From Prinia subflava (Eukaryota; Chordata; Aves; Passeriformes; Cisticolidae), in contig NC_086266.1 of NCBI RefSeq assembly GCF_021018805.1, positions 3,534,001 to 3,598,000 of the forward strand: 64,000 nt of DNA. Reading direction: 5' to 3'. The notes under the pieces are model-generated. The model worked only from the letters and a program-made list of their open reading frames with translations. It did no database searches and was not told where the DNA came from. Numbering within the stretch: the first letter of the stretch is position 1; each line of letters opens with the position of its first letter. The position numbers and the translations under genes are program-made. Below are positions 38,386-49,615 of the stretch, one piece after another.

Positions 38386-41300
38386 CAAAATGTCTGTTGT
38401 CCACTGCTGAAAGCCTGGGGGACAAGACACTTCTGCTCATCCTGCCTTACAGCTGTCCAGAATATGCAATATTCAAAATTCCATGCAGCAAGAAACTGGG
38501 GAATTATCTTTTCTCCCCCTGGGAGAAGCTCCAGGGCTTATTTGATTCCTTTTGTTCTGCAATTAGGGTGGGGACTAATCAAGTTCCATAATGCAATTCA
38601 TGTATGTGTTTGTTGGGATGTTTTATTTCCATTTATACCTGAGAAATCAACACATGTGACGATGGTTTGATGGTTTGATGCATGGGGAAATGTGTAGCTC
38701 AGAACTTGGCTCTGCAAATCCCATTTATTTAATCTCTTGATGAGTAATTATTTCATGACCTAACTCCTGAGTAGGTATGTGAATCAGGAGAATCACAGGT
38801 TGTACCTATCTGATATCTGTGTAGTATTTTGGGGGGTAGATGTACAAACCCTCTGGAATTCTGAGAGTTCTTGTGACTCCCCCTGACGTGGCAGCAAGCC
38901 CAGCTCAGCCACCTCTCCCCCAGCACAGCCTGGGCTCAGTGTCAGGACAAAAACATTCACAGCTTCTGGTTGATTCAATCAGAAGCAAATTTCCTGCTGA
39001 AAACTCTTCTGCAGTCTGGATAGACATTCCAGTAGAAGCAGCATGCAGAAAATGGCAACAGTTCTTGAGATAGTTTTGCTGGATGTGCCTGAGTGTTGGG
39101 ATTATAGAATTAGATATTTGTTCATTTGACTTAATCCCCTCTTCCCCCCTTTCTGAGGAGAGCGACTTTGATGTGAGGCTATAAATGCAAAGTGTGACCC
39201 TTCAGAAAGCCTTAACAAGAAATGCTCTATTCAGCACTGAGATCCATCTTGGCCAAAATCCTCCCTACAGCTCCAAGCAGGGGCAGGGAAACAGGGAATA
39301 CCATAAATAAACAGGGAATACCATAAATATATTGTGTACAGAGTGATTCTTCTCTGCTTCCAGTTCCTCTCAGTGGTTTGGGGATGGGGGAAGAGAAGTG
39401 AAGTTTTTGACACTTTTGATGGGAGAAATGTGACGTTGACCTATTTCTGTAAATAAGGACATTGCATTTGCAGCTTGCTTGTGTTTTTTTTTTAAAGTTC
39501 AAAGGTTAAAAGTATAGCAAATCGAAGGTTAGAGCACTGACCTTGAATAAAGAGAAAGGAAACCTGCATCCTTACTGATTGTTAATGTCAGAGTGCCACA
39601 CTTTCTGTTGGCATTGTTAAAAACAGAGACAATAAACCCTCTCTTCCTCAAAAGTGTTTATACATTATACATGAAATCTCTAAGTTCCCTTATTAACACG
39701 CTGAAGTAAATGAATTATAATTTTTTTTTTAAGTTTTCTATACCCACAGGTCACCTACACAGGTGGGTTCTGGGTGTTATTTTGCAGACAATTTTTGATA
39801 CAGTTTAGCCAAAATCCCCTGTTTTATTGTCCAATTTTCTGGACTTGTTTCTGTAACACTTCCATGATTTTTCCAGTCAGATGCTGAGAAGTCCCTGATT
39901 CTCTGGGTGTATTTGAATGTAGCATCAATTGGTTACACTTATCAGATATTAGGAATTGCATAGTGTTTTGTAGATCTAGGCCAATAACTGTGCTAATATT
40001 ATCTATTAATCATTCTGCAGTAGCTCCAAGGAACATCCAGAGAAGAGCAGAGCTTTTTTTTTTTCCTGCTACAGGCTGCAAAAGTTTAGCAAAAACTGTG
40101 CAAATTTGATTTTCTTAGAGCACAAACACTATTTAGCAGTTGCCTTCTTGTGGGTGCATCATGTTTTAAACTGCAAAGGAATACATTTTCAAGTATATTA
40201 ATGCTGCCTTATTATTTATTATTTCTGTATCTCTTTCTGCAGGGCTTTCTCATCTTTTTGCTGTCTGACACAATAACTACTGTTTCATTTTAAAGATGAA
40301 ACTAGCAGGATCATAAGTATCAGTACTTTTTCTGGATAATGCTATTGGATGCTAATTTTTGTTTGCTTACCAAACAGATGCAGACTGGCACATTTTGTGC
40401 ATTCACCCTCTGTTTTCACTTTGATCCCAAGACTCGGGAGTCTTATCTTCCCTGCCACTCTGCTGTTCCTTGCACTGAATGGATTTTCAGGTTGTAGAAG
40501 CAGAGGCATGGAAAGATGGTGTTGAACATGTGTGACTTAGAGCATCTGTCACTCTTTTCAGTTCTGCCTCTGTCCTCTTTCATAAAAAGCAAAGGCTTGT
40601 GATGAGAACAGTAAAATCACATGTAAAAATACATATTTTAGTTGTTTTTCTTTGCAAGTATGAAATATAAATGAAGCTGATGTGACATGGTTATCTGAAT
40701 TTCAGTCTGAGTAATCAACAATTTCTCAAATTTTTATAGTGGATTGAAATTGAAGTGTCATCTGCCCTACAGAAGCATGAAAGAATTCATATTTTTGTAA
40801 AGGAACTGTAAAATAGGTGTGAATCAAAGGGACTTCATAGCATTATATTTCTGTTTGATAGTGCTACAGCAGCAAACACAGTAAAACCTGCAGATGGATA
40901 TAACTATCAGTCTGATTTCCTCAGGTTGTAATCCTGAAAAATTAAACCATCAAACGAAGAGAAACTTTTATGAGATTTCTGTATATCTGTAAACAGCTCT
41001 TAAATTAACACATTTAATAGTTTAGATCAGGGATTTGATGCAACAGAAATATCCAGATCAAAGTAATTCACTGTAGTCTAGATGAAACACCTGGACAATA
41101 GCGGGGAGCTGTGCAAGCCTATGCAGCATCTATCTGTCTATTCATTTGTTAAAAAAATTTAAATTCAGATGTCCTATTGATGCACTTGGACTAACAGGAA
41201 TGTGGTTTTCATTCCTTTATTTTAAGAAGGATCATTACAAAGCTGCTAATGTCTCTTGAGCGAGCAGACAGCAGCACTATCACCTTTGCAAAAGGTGTCA

Positions 41301-41600
41301 TCTTTTTAAAAGGTGAACTCTGCTCACTGGAAGGGAATAAACTCTTGAAGTGTGCACAAAACAATGATGTGACCTGCCAGGGAAGGAGGGAAGGAGCTTT
41401 GCTGGGCATTTGCTTTCTCCCCACCTGCAGCATCCATCCCTCAGAGCAGAGGCTGCTGTCTCTGGGTGAGGGAGGAAAGGTGGCTTGGCCACCTGCCCGA
41501 GCTGACACAGCACACTTAGCCCAGCTAATGAACTGTCACAGGGTGACAAACTCTTCATGCAATGGCCACAGCAACTGCTGAGGCTTTTCCAGCAGCTTAA
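38386..41600. other. Unique DNA, no gene seen
   Basis: No recognised gene. Overlapping opposite-strand frames at 41209-41581 (up to 110 codons) in a GC-richer patch have no domain. T runs lie at about 39484-39493 and 39720-39731. Confidence 0.6.
39291..39329. repeat. 20-bp tandem duplication
   Basis: A unit beginning ACAGGGAATACCATAAAT occurs twice head to tail, starting at 39291 and 39311. It is a recent small slippage event and accounts for the duplicated peptide seen in the minus frames there. Confidence 0.9.
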
Positions 41601-42118
41601 TTGCTAAAGGATCCTGGATTTTGGAATGTTCCTTGGCCACGGCAATGAGATCTGGCCAGGAGCTGACACCTGTCCTGTTCAATGTGTTTGTCAATGCTTC
41701 CACCTGGTGAGGGCAACGCCCTCCTCACAGGGTGATGCATGGAGGGAAATGATGCTTTAAGTTTTATTTTCCATGTTTTTCAAACTCTGTGCTGCCCAGG
41801 GGTGCAGCTCTGAGCCTCATATTAACCTCTCTTCACAGAGCAAGGAGATTTAAATTTTAATTTGCTAAAAGATCCTGGCTTTTGGAATGTTCTTTGGCCA
41901 AGACAATGAGATCTGGCCAGGAGCTGACACCTGTCCCATGTAATGTCCATCAATGCTTCCACCTGGTGAGGGCAACGCCCTCCTCACAGGGTGATGCATG
42001 GAGGGAAATGATGCTCTAAGTTTTATTTTCCATGTTTTTCAGGTTCTGTGCTGCCCAGGGGTGCAGCTCTGAGCCTCATATTAAGCTCTCTTCACAGAGC
42101 AGGGAGACAAATTTTAAT
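41601..42118 (+). mobile_element. Tandemly duplicated ERV internal/PPT/LTR junction fragment
   Basis: Two head-to-tail copies of about 260 bp (41601-41861 and 41862-42118) match closely. Each copy consists of about 148 bp of unidentified sequence, a purine-rich stretch GGAGGGAAA, and then TGATGC at 41750 and 42009. From TGATGC on, about 100 bp aligns with the start of the LTRs at 15225 and 48385 (minus strand), including the shared CTGCCCAGG and GTGCAGCTCTGAGC words. I read each unit as the 3' part of a provirus, its polypurine tract and the first part of its LTR, here on the plus strand. The rest of the LTR is absent, and the unit was duplicated after or during truncation. The proviral reading is inference. 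The duplication itself is plain. Confidence 0.65.
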
Positions 42119-42776
42119 TTGGTAAAAAAATTTATTATATTCTTGGTCATGAATTGAAATGAACATTTGAAAAAATATTTTTTACTAAATAAATTAAAAC
42201 TATTGAGGGGAATCAATTAAATTTTTTTTCCATGATAAGAACAAAATAATTATGTTCTTTCTTTTCAGGACTTCTATTCTTTTTAAAAAGTAAGTTGCTT
42301 GTTTGTGTGTAAATAATTCAAAAGCAAAAATGAAAACGTAGGTTTTAAAGTACTCCTTTTATCTTCTGAATACACTTTCAACAGGATTAACATTAAATTT
42401 TTAATATATATATTGTTAAAATAACAACCTTTTTGATCAGATTTTTTGTAAGCTTTTAGTGGTTTCATGCTTATATTTTATTATATAAATCAGCCATGTC
42501 TGAGCTCTATGTTAGGGGTGGTTTTTTTGTTGTTGTTTATAGAATCTGTCAAAAAACCTGGCCATAAATTCACGTTTTTTGAAACATGACAATTATTGTG
42601 GGAACGTTGACCTCGGAGATAAGGGGCCAAGTTTTCAACTGATGTCAACTGCTGTCACTTCACAAAAGACAAAGCCTCTGACCCAGACCTGATTTGTATC
42701 CTGGAATACCAAATAAATGTTAGCAGGTTTTCTGATGAAACCATCTTTATTCCTTGAGAGCTGGTTGTAATTCATA

Positions 42777-42782
<6 letters not shown>
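42119..42782. other. AT-rich unique DNA before the poly(A) run
   Basis: No recognised gene. An AATAAA occurs at about 42711-42716, some 66 bases before the A run. That is too far for a normal poly(A) tail, so I do not call a processed pseudogene. Confidence 0.5.

Positions 42783-42841
<59 letters not shown>
42783..42841 (+). repeat. 59-base poly(A) run
   Basis: An uninterrupted run of 59 A is by far the longest homopolymer in the window. A 9-base A run follows at about 42853. It could be the tail of a retrotransposed transcript whose body I cannot identify, or slippage. The exact length in the genome is uncertain because sequencing and assembly handle such runs badly. Confidence 0.9.
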
Positions 42842-42845
<4 letters not shown>

Positions 42846-44151
42846 CTTGTCAAAAAAAAAAGTGCAGTGGCTGATTTGTCAGAACAGGGCTGTGACAGTG
42901 ACAAATGTCCCACAGGGCTCATTCCCTGCTGCAGGAGATGCCCCACGGAGCCCCTGAGGTCTGGGGAGAGCCAGCAGGGCACAGGGAGCTGCCTCTCCTG
43001 CCTTCAGGCTGGCAAAAGTCATTAAAACATAAATAAATTGCTCCCCTTTTGCTTCTGAGCAGTCGCTGCAGTTGTCACAGGCTTCTCACACAAAGAGGAA
43101 AGGGGAAGAAGGGCCGTGGGTTTGTGTGTCAGCAGGGCTGGCTGGAAAATCTGGGGAATTCTGAATTCTGTGGTTTCAGCCCACCTTTGTTTTATGCTGA
43201 TGAGGTTCCACTTTCTAACAATGGAATCCCACAAAATAAATTGCTGTGAATTGCTGTTGGGTAGCTCAAGCTTCTTAATAAATAAAGGCATCAATTAAAT
43301 CCACTGATTTTACTGTGCCTCGTTGCAGAATGGGGCTGCAAGAGGCTTCATTTATAAATGAGCATTTTTTTCCCTTTGTGGAAGACTTTGTCAGCAGTTT
43401 CAAGGGTGCCTGTAAACACAAAATGGATCTTTACCTAATGAGTTACTTTCCTCCTTGTCCTTTCTTTTCTGCATTAATTATCTAACTTTTAAAGAGGTTG
43501 TTTCTACCACTGGGTGAACATTTGTCATATCAGATTGATAACTCATCCAACCGTTAGCTGAGATTTGTTATTGTTAAAGCTGATGTTACCAATTATTTTT
43601 TTACTTTTGAGAGCTTTGCCCCAATTTGACTGCCCTGAGTGATGCCAGGAAAAAAAAAAAAAGGTAGGTTGGGTGAATAAAATAAAATCTTTAATAGCAA
43701 ATATGATTATTCATGGTCCTCACATCAGTCTCATTATCCAGAAAAGAAGGGTGGTCAGATGTACACTTCTGAGATTCCAGTGGGCCCTAAATAAAGATTA
43801 TCATCAGTGGAGCTCTGCTCTCAACATCTGCAGTTTCCACGTACAGATGTGGGCAGAGCCAGTTGTTTCCATGCTATCCATTTCCTCTGGCTTGGAGAAC
43901 TTGACATTATCTCCTGCATTTGCATCTTCCCTGCTGCTGTTCGCAGGGCTCTGTGAGCACTGGATGCTGTGAATCATTAGCTGACCTACTTTTTATCAGC
44001 TTTTATCTGGTGCCTTCTGGCTCCTTTAGAGTCTGAGCTTTCCCCTCTGTGTCTCTCTCACTCTTTCTCTTTGCTTCATTTTCAGAGATGTTTTCCTCCA
44101 AAATATTAGTGGGAACCAGAGGGACAACAACATCAAAGTCAGCATACATTT
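42842..44151. other. Unique DNA, no gene seen
   Basis: No recognised exon or transposon. A 12-base A run lies at about 43651-43662. Frames up to 99 codons have no domain. Confidence 0.6.
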
Positions 44152-44646
<495 letters not shown>

Positions 44647-45945
44647 TTCATTTGTACTTGCCCTTGGGTAGTATTTCGAAATGAGGAGTTGATAATTATA
44701 AGGGATGTTGTAAGGAGAATATTATAAGGTGAGATACTTGGGGAATGGAAGTGCTTTGTGGTTTTATTTCTCCCTTCATGGACAGAATCAGCAGCCCAGA
44801 CCTGGGGCTCAGGTTATGTTGGCTCTGTAGTTTAGGGCTGGTTGATATTTAGATAGAGGCCACTCTTTGTAAGTTGCTGATATTTGAAAAAGCTTTTGCT
44901 CTGCAATAAATAATTCTGTTGGTATAATCTTAATATTGTTAGCCAAATTCATATGTGTCTCTGCACAACGCATCCCACCACAAGAACTTGCTATCAGCAT
45001 TTCATACCTTTTTTAAACTTGTCACTCAGTGTGAAAATTGCATTGTCAGGTATCTGCCCAAGGCTGTAGTTTTTTCTGTGTCAACCAGAATGATTCAGCT
45101 ATTTCAGGGAATGAATTTAGAGGAAAATATGTTTTCTCCTCCTTGGATATATAGATTGAGACCTATATATTTAAGTAGGCTCTAGAAACTTAGCTGAAGT
45201 GTTCCTCTGATGGCAAAGAAGTACCTTCTCCTGTCTTCATTAGAGAAAAAAATTGTTTAATTTTGTTGAATTATGACTCTAGTGGTGAGAACAAAATTGG
45301 TACATACTAGTGTTCAAGCAGACTACACAGACCTTGTTCCAGCCCAAGGCAGCAGGAGCTGGGGACACGGTTCCCCTGCTTTATGTAATGTGAAATGAGG
45401 TGTCAGTGGGAGAAAATAATGGAAAGAGACTTGGTTATGTGGAAGAGAGTAAAACTGAAAGCTGCTGAGAGAGAATAGCTGTACCTAGAAACCACAGATC
45501 AGAGAATCAGGCAATAGCTGGACAGAGAAACTAGAATGCAATGAGGCAGGAAGCTGAGAATGGAGAAAAGGGAGTAGAAAACAGAGATCAAGCATGAATG
45601 ATGAGGAATCTGATCACAAACTTCAGGATAATTCACAGTGAGTTGTTTTGATGCTGGATCAAGGTCCTGGCACTCAGCTCTGCCTTGTGCCACACTCCCC
45701 ATCCCCACGCTGCAGATTCCACGCTTGCTTTCTCCTTGGCCACCTTTCCCTGGCAGCAGCTGCTGCCAAAGGCAGTCCCCTGTGACACCCGTGCTCTGGC
45801 AGGGAGCTGAGCTGTCACAGCTGAGTCCCTGCCACGCTGAGAGCCAGCCTGTGTCCCCTGAGCTGCCAGGGCAGTGGCCCTGCCAGCTGCAGCCTGTCCC
45901 CATCTGCTGCCTGGCTCCAGAGGCACCGGGGCACGAGCAAGGAAA
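44647..45945. other. Unique DNA, GC rising to the right
   Basis: No recognised gene. From about 45640 the sequence becomes GC-rich and leads into the minisatellite. Several overlapping frames of 113-134 codons on both strands (45499-46042) come from the fall in stop codons in GC-rich DNA and have no domain. Confidence 0.6.
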
Positions 45946-46652
45946 GCCTCTGAGCTGGGCTGAGCAGCCTCTGAGCTGAGTTTAACTGAGCAGTGCTCAC
46001 TCCTGAGCAGCCTCTGAGCTGGACTGAGCATTGCTCACTCACTCCTGAGCAACCTTATCTACAAGAAAAGCCTCTGAGCTGAGCTTAACTGAGCCATGCT
46101 CACTGCTCAACAGCCTCTGAGCTTAACTGAGCCTTGCTCACTCACTGCTGAGCAGCCTCTGAGCTGAGTTTAACTGAGCAGTGCTCACCCCTGAGCAGTC
46201 TCTCTGAGCTGGACTGAGCAGTGCTCACCCCTGAGCAGTCTCTCTGAGCTGGACTGAGCAGTGCTGGCTCCTCAGCAGCTCCTCTGAGCTGAGTTTAACT
46301 GAGCTGTGCTCATTCCTCAGCAGCCTTATCTACAAGGAGAAGCCTCTGAGCTGCGCTGAGCAGTGCTGGCTCCTCAGCAGCTCCTCTGAGCTGTTTAACT
46401 GAGCAGTGCTCATCCTGAGCAGCCTCTGAGCTGAGTTTAACTGAGCAGTGCTGGCTCCTCAGCAGCTCCTCTGAGCTGAGTTTAACTGAGCAGTGCTGGC
46501 TCCTCAGCAGCTCCTCTGAGCTGAGTTTAACTGAGCATTGCTGGCTCCTCAGCAGCTCCTCTGAGCTGAGTTTAACTGAGCATTGCTGGCTCCTCAGCAG
46601 CTCCTCTGAGCTGAGTTTAACTGAGCAGTGCTGTCTCCTCAGCAGCTCCTCT
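45946..46652. repeat. 45-bp GC-rich minisatellite array
   Basis: About 700 bp of tandem units share the core CTCTGAGCTGAGTTTAACTG followed by AGCAGTGCT. The right part is very regular: the word CTGAGCA recurs at 46441, 46486, 46531, 46576 and 46621, giving an exact 45-bp period. The left part is degenerate and has variant units, including two that contain CCTTATCTACAAG (about 46049 and 46325). Homogeneous units at one end and decayed units at the other suggest polarised turnover. The period is a multiple of three, but frames are broken on both strands in the degenerate half, so I see no coding role. Confidence 0.93.
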
Positions 46653-47910
46653 GCTCTGGGGACAGGCTCACAGGAGCCTCCAGCAGGCTGATGCCACGTC
46701 CCAGCCTGAGCCAGGTCCCTTCAGACTTTATTTCCCTGTGCCTTGGTCAAACCTCGGAGCGAGTCCAGGACCCCTCCTGTCCTCATGGGCTTTCCTGGTG
46801 CCCTCAGCAGTGCTGATCCTGAACACCCAAGCAAAAGAAAGTCCAAATGAGGTTATGCTGGCCCCTTAGGAAATGCCATCCCCAAACTCGTGTGTGCTTG
46901 ACTTTGTAACCCCAAAGCTCCTGCAGCACAGAGGGTTTGTCCCTGTTCTCTGCCTAGAGCTAGAGAGGGCTAATATTGATAAATCTCCATAAAACCAGAA
47001 CTGAGTTTGCAGAAGTCCTCTTGGGGCCTGTCTTTATAGTGCATATGGTACTTACAACAAGACACTGTTGACTGAACAAAAAGTTGCACCAAGTTTATGA
47101 ATATCTTGGGTACATAATTAATATGACTGGAAACTTAGCACATAGTGATGAACAGTTATGGTTCCCATACTACAAGTATTTTTTAAATGAATTTTTGTAT
47201 TTTATCCACAAGCAGGTTACCATGGGAAAAAAAAAAGTCAATTAATTCTAAATTTGTGTGAATTCAAATATGAATGAACCAAAGATTGGCATATCATAAC
47301 CATAATATATTTTAATTTTTCCCTGTAAGAAGGCTAGAAATCACTGGAATACACTTAGATTTGCTATTATAAAGGGGTTTTTATTAGGGTTTGGAGGGCT
47401 TTTATTATTATTTATATTTCTGGCTAAAGATTTCAGTGGAGATCTGCTGCAGTTTGTGCTACTCTGGAGACAAGCAGGGTTCTGAGAAACCAATCAACTA
47501 TTTAGAAATTAGCAGCTCTCTGCATCTTCATCTCAAAACTACGTCTGTCTACAAAGCAGTGGTGTGTTATTAATTAAAATTTGATGATGTTTAAAAACAC
47601 CACTAGCTGCCAGAGGAACTCAATTCCTCCCGAGTAAGATTGGTTCTGTTAGAAGAGATGAAGAACTTGGGGGCAGACGTTCTCCCAAGCAGATACGCTC
47701 CTGAAAATTCAGTAACAAGATTTCTTCTCTATTAAAAAATGGAAAAAACAACAAGGCAGGGAGGAGGGAGGAGGGAAAGAGGCCCAGCAGCTGTACAAAA
47801 AAGCCAACACTGGATTCAGTGTGGGGCTGCACCAATGTAGGGCAGCAGCTGCCCCTGAGCTCACGCAGGGAACACAGAGTGCTGCTCTCACCTCCCTCCC
47901 TCCCTCCAGA
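46653..47910. other. Unique DNA, no gene seen
   Basis: No recognised exon. GC content falls away from the minisatellite. A short CCCT repeat (about 47891-47907) lies just before the LTR. Confidence 0.6.
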
Positions 47911-48385
47911 TGATGCCTTGGGAAGGCTGAGCTGAAACAGAGACTGGACAGAGCCAGAGAATAAAGCAGAGATTTATTAAAAGGCCTTTAGGATACACCT
48001 TGGGCAGGACAAGAGCCTGGCCAGGGCTGCACCCAAAGTGGACCCAAAATGGTCACAAAATGGACCCAATATGGTCACAAAATGGACAAAGGGTCACGAG
48101 GTCTCACACTTTGATAAGTTTTGGTCCATTTGCATTTTGGGGTGAATTGTCCAATTCCAGCTGCAGGTGATGCAGTCCCATCCTTCTTGTTTTCTCTCCT
48201 CAGCCCCCCTTGTTTGTGCTTTTGGGCTGAACACTTGTCCCAGCTGTCCTTGGTGTGCAGCAGGAGAAGGATTTGTTTTGTGTCCCTGCTGTGTGCAGAG
48301 CTGAGTGAGCCTGAGTGTGAGCTCAGAGCTGCACCCTGGGCACCACAGAGCCTGAAATACAGGAAATATAAAATTTTAGGCATCA
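47911..48385 (-). mobile_element. ERV LTR (3' LTR of a truncated provirus), same family as 14.8 kb
   Basis: A 475-bp copy that is very similar to 14765-15225 along its whole length and in the same minus orientation. It runs from TGATGCC (47911) to GGCATCA (48385 on the plus strand). It differs by a tandem 22-bp duplication around 48044-48088 (ATGGTCACAAAATGGACC-type unit) and scattered substitutions. The bases flanking it (CAGA left, TTTC right) do not match, so it lacks the target duplication of a solo LTR. The right flank explains this: on the minus strand a polypurine tract directly precedes the LTR (see next entry), making this a 3' LTR. The 103-codon minus and 92-codon plus frames are LTR sequence, not genes. 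Confidence 0.85.
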
Positions 48386-48690
48386 TTTCCCCCCTTTAGA
48401 TGCTTTACAAGGCCTTTTCCTTGTGGGACACCCCGCTCCTTGCAGCCAGCCCTGCATTGCTGCCCCCTGTGCCCTGACAGATCCCCTCCGGTCTGTCTGA
48501 GCTCATCTGGAAATTTGCTGGGCTCCTGAATTCCATATTCCCCTCATGGGTGCACAAATTACATTTTAAGAGGAGGCTGCAGAGTGTCACCACTGTGGGT
48601 GTGAGGGCAGTGTCCTCCCAGCTCAGCTCCTGGAAAGGGAGCGTGACAACGCTGCTGCAGAGCTCCCTGATCAAAAGGGAGCACTGCCAA
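48386..48690 (-). mobile_element. Polypurine tract and internal remnant of the same provirus
   Basis: On the minus strand the bases immediately before the LTR are TCTAAAGGGGGGAAA, then TGATGCC. This is a textbook retroviral polypurine tract abutting U3. The next 300 or so bases are GC-richer than the flanks and hold an 89-codon minus frame (48405-48674) that I cannot assign to gag, pol or env. GC content drops at about 48700, which I take as the truncation point. No 5' LTR of this provirus is visible to the right. The PPT is seen directly. Calling the remainder retroviral is inference. Confidence 0.6.
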
Positions 48691-49310
48691 ACCTCATAGG
48701 GGATGTAAAAAAGAAAAAATCCTTACAAGTCTGTCTTTAGGTAGCTTAGAAATGTGTATTCCAGAGGAGAGGCAGTGAAATGGAAGTGTAATTCTGTGTT
48801 TATTTGCATATTCCAAAGGTTTGTAATAGACATTGATCAGCTCTGCTGGAAAAATAAAAGGTATAAAATGTAAAACAGTCTTTCTAGAGGAATGTACTTT
48901 CACAAAACACCTAGAATTAGGCTCAAGATGAAAAACGATCTTCAAAATGCTGCAGTAAGACTTATGGAAATGGCACGGGGAGAAGATTTTTGTGCTGCAA
49001 AAGAGAAAAGTCTTGTATGGCTCTTACTTTAGCCTGAATTAATTTATTAAAAGTTTCCTTTGGTTATATTATTATTTAAATTAGACTTTTCACTTGCAAG
49101 ATATGTCCTATCACTGAATCTCAGGGCATTTGCGTGCATTAATGAAGTCTCAAGATGGCATTAAAATTAAAGTTTTCTCTTCCAGTAGGGATCCCCTCTT
49201 GCTGTGTTGGTGCATGTTACAGCATAACTGAGCCCGAATTTTGGGCACCACACCAGCAGCCCTGTACTCCAAATCCTTTTCATCAATAGCATCCATAACA
49301 ACGCTTTGTA
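48691..49310. other. AT-rich unique DNA, no gene seen
   Basis: No exon, 5' LTR or other element recognised between the proviral remnant and the small tandem repeats. Confidence 0.6.
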
Positions 49311-49356
49311 AATCACTCTGAGATAAATATTTTAATCACTCTGAGATAAATATTTT
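49311..49356. repeat. 23-bp perfect tandem duplication
   Basis: A unit beginning AATCACTCTGAGATAAAT occurs exactly twice, at 49311-49333 and 49334-49356. Confidence 0.95.
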
Positions 49357-49504
49357 AGATTACCATTTTGGCACAGGAGAAAGTGAATTACCTTCCTCTC
49401 AGACAAAGCAAAATGTAAAACTTACACCAGACTTTTATCGTGTAGAAATTGATGCTGATGGAGAGATGAGTGGGAGATGCATCGATGTGGAAGAAGTTTG
49501 GGAA

Positions 49505-49615
49505 ATCCCAGAAAATAGATGTTTAAATAAAAATATCCCAAAAAAGAGATGTTTAAATAAAAATATCCCCAAGAAAAGAGATGCTTAAATAAAAATATCC
49601 CAAAAAGAGATGCTT
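49505..49615. repeat. 30-32-bp tandem repeat, 3.6 copies
   Basis: The units begin ATCCCA or ATCCCC and contain GATGTTTAAATAAAAAT or GATGCTTAAATAAAAAT. They lie at 49505-49534, 49535-49564, 49565-49596 and a partial at 49597-49615. It is a small AT-rich minisatellite. Confidence 0.93.

Noticed and set aside
41660..41700. A phrase like PVLFNVFVN in the plus translation, recalling the CR1 reverse-transcriptase motif
   Set aside because: The similarity covers about ten residues, the following residues do not continue the motif, and the unit is better explained as part of a duplicated ERV junction fragment.
42660..42841. Possible processed pseudogene ending in the 59-base poly(A)
   Set aside because: The nearest AATAAA is about 66 bases upstream of the A run, the body matches no transcript I recognise, and no target duplication is evident.
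45946..46652. GAGCT-rich repeats resembling an immunoglobulin switch region
   Set aside because: The period is a fixed 45 bp instead of pentameric, no constant-region exons or I-exon signals are nearby, and a GC-rich minisatellite explains it.
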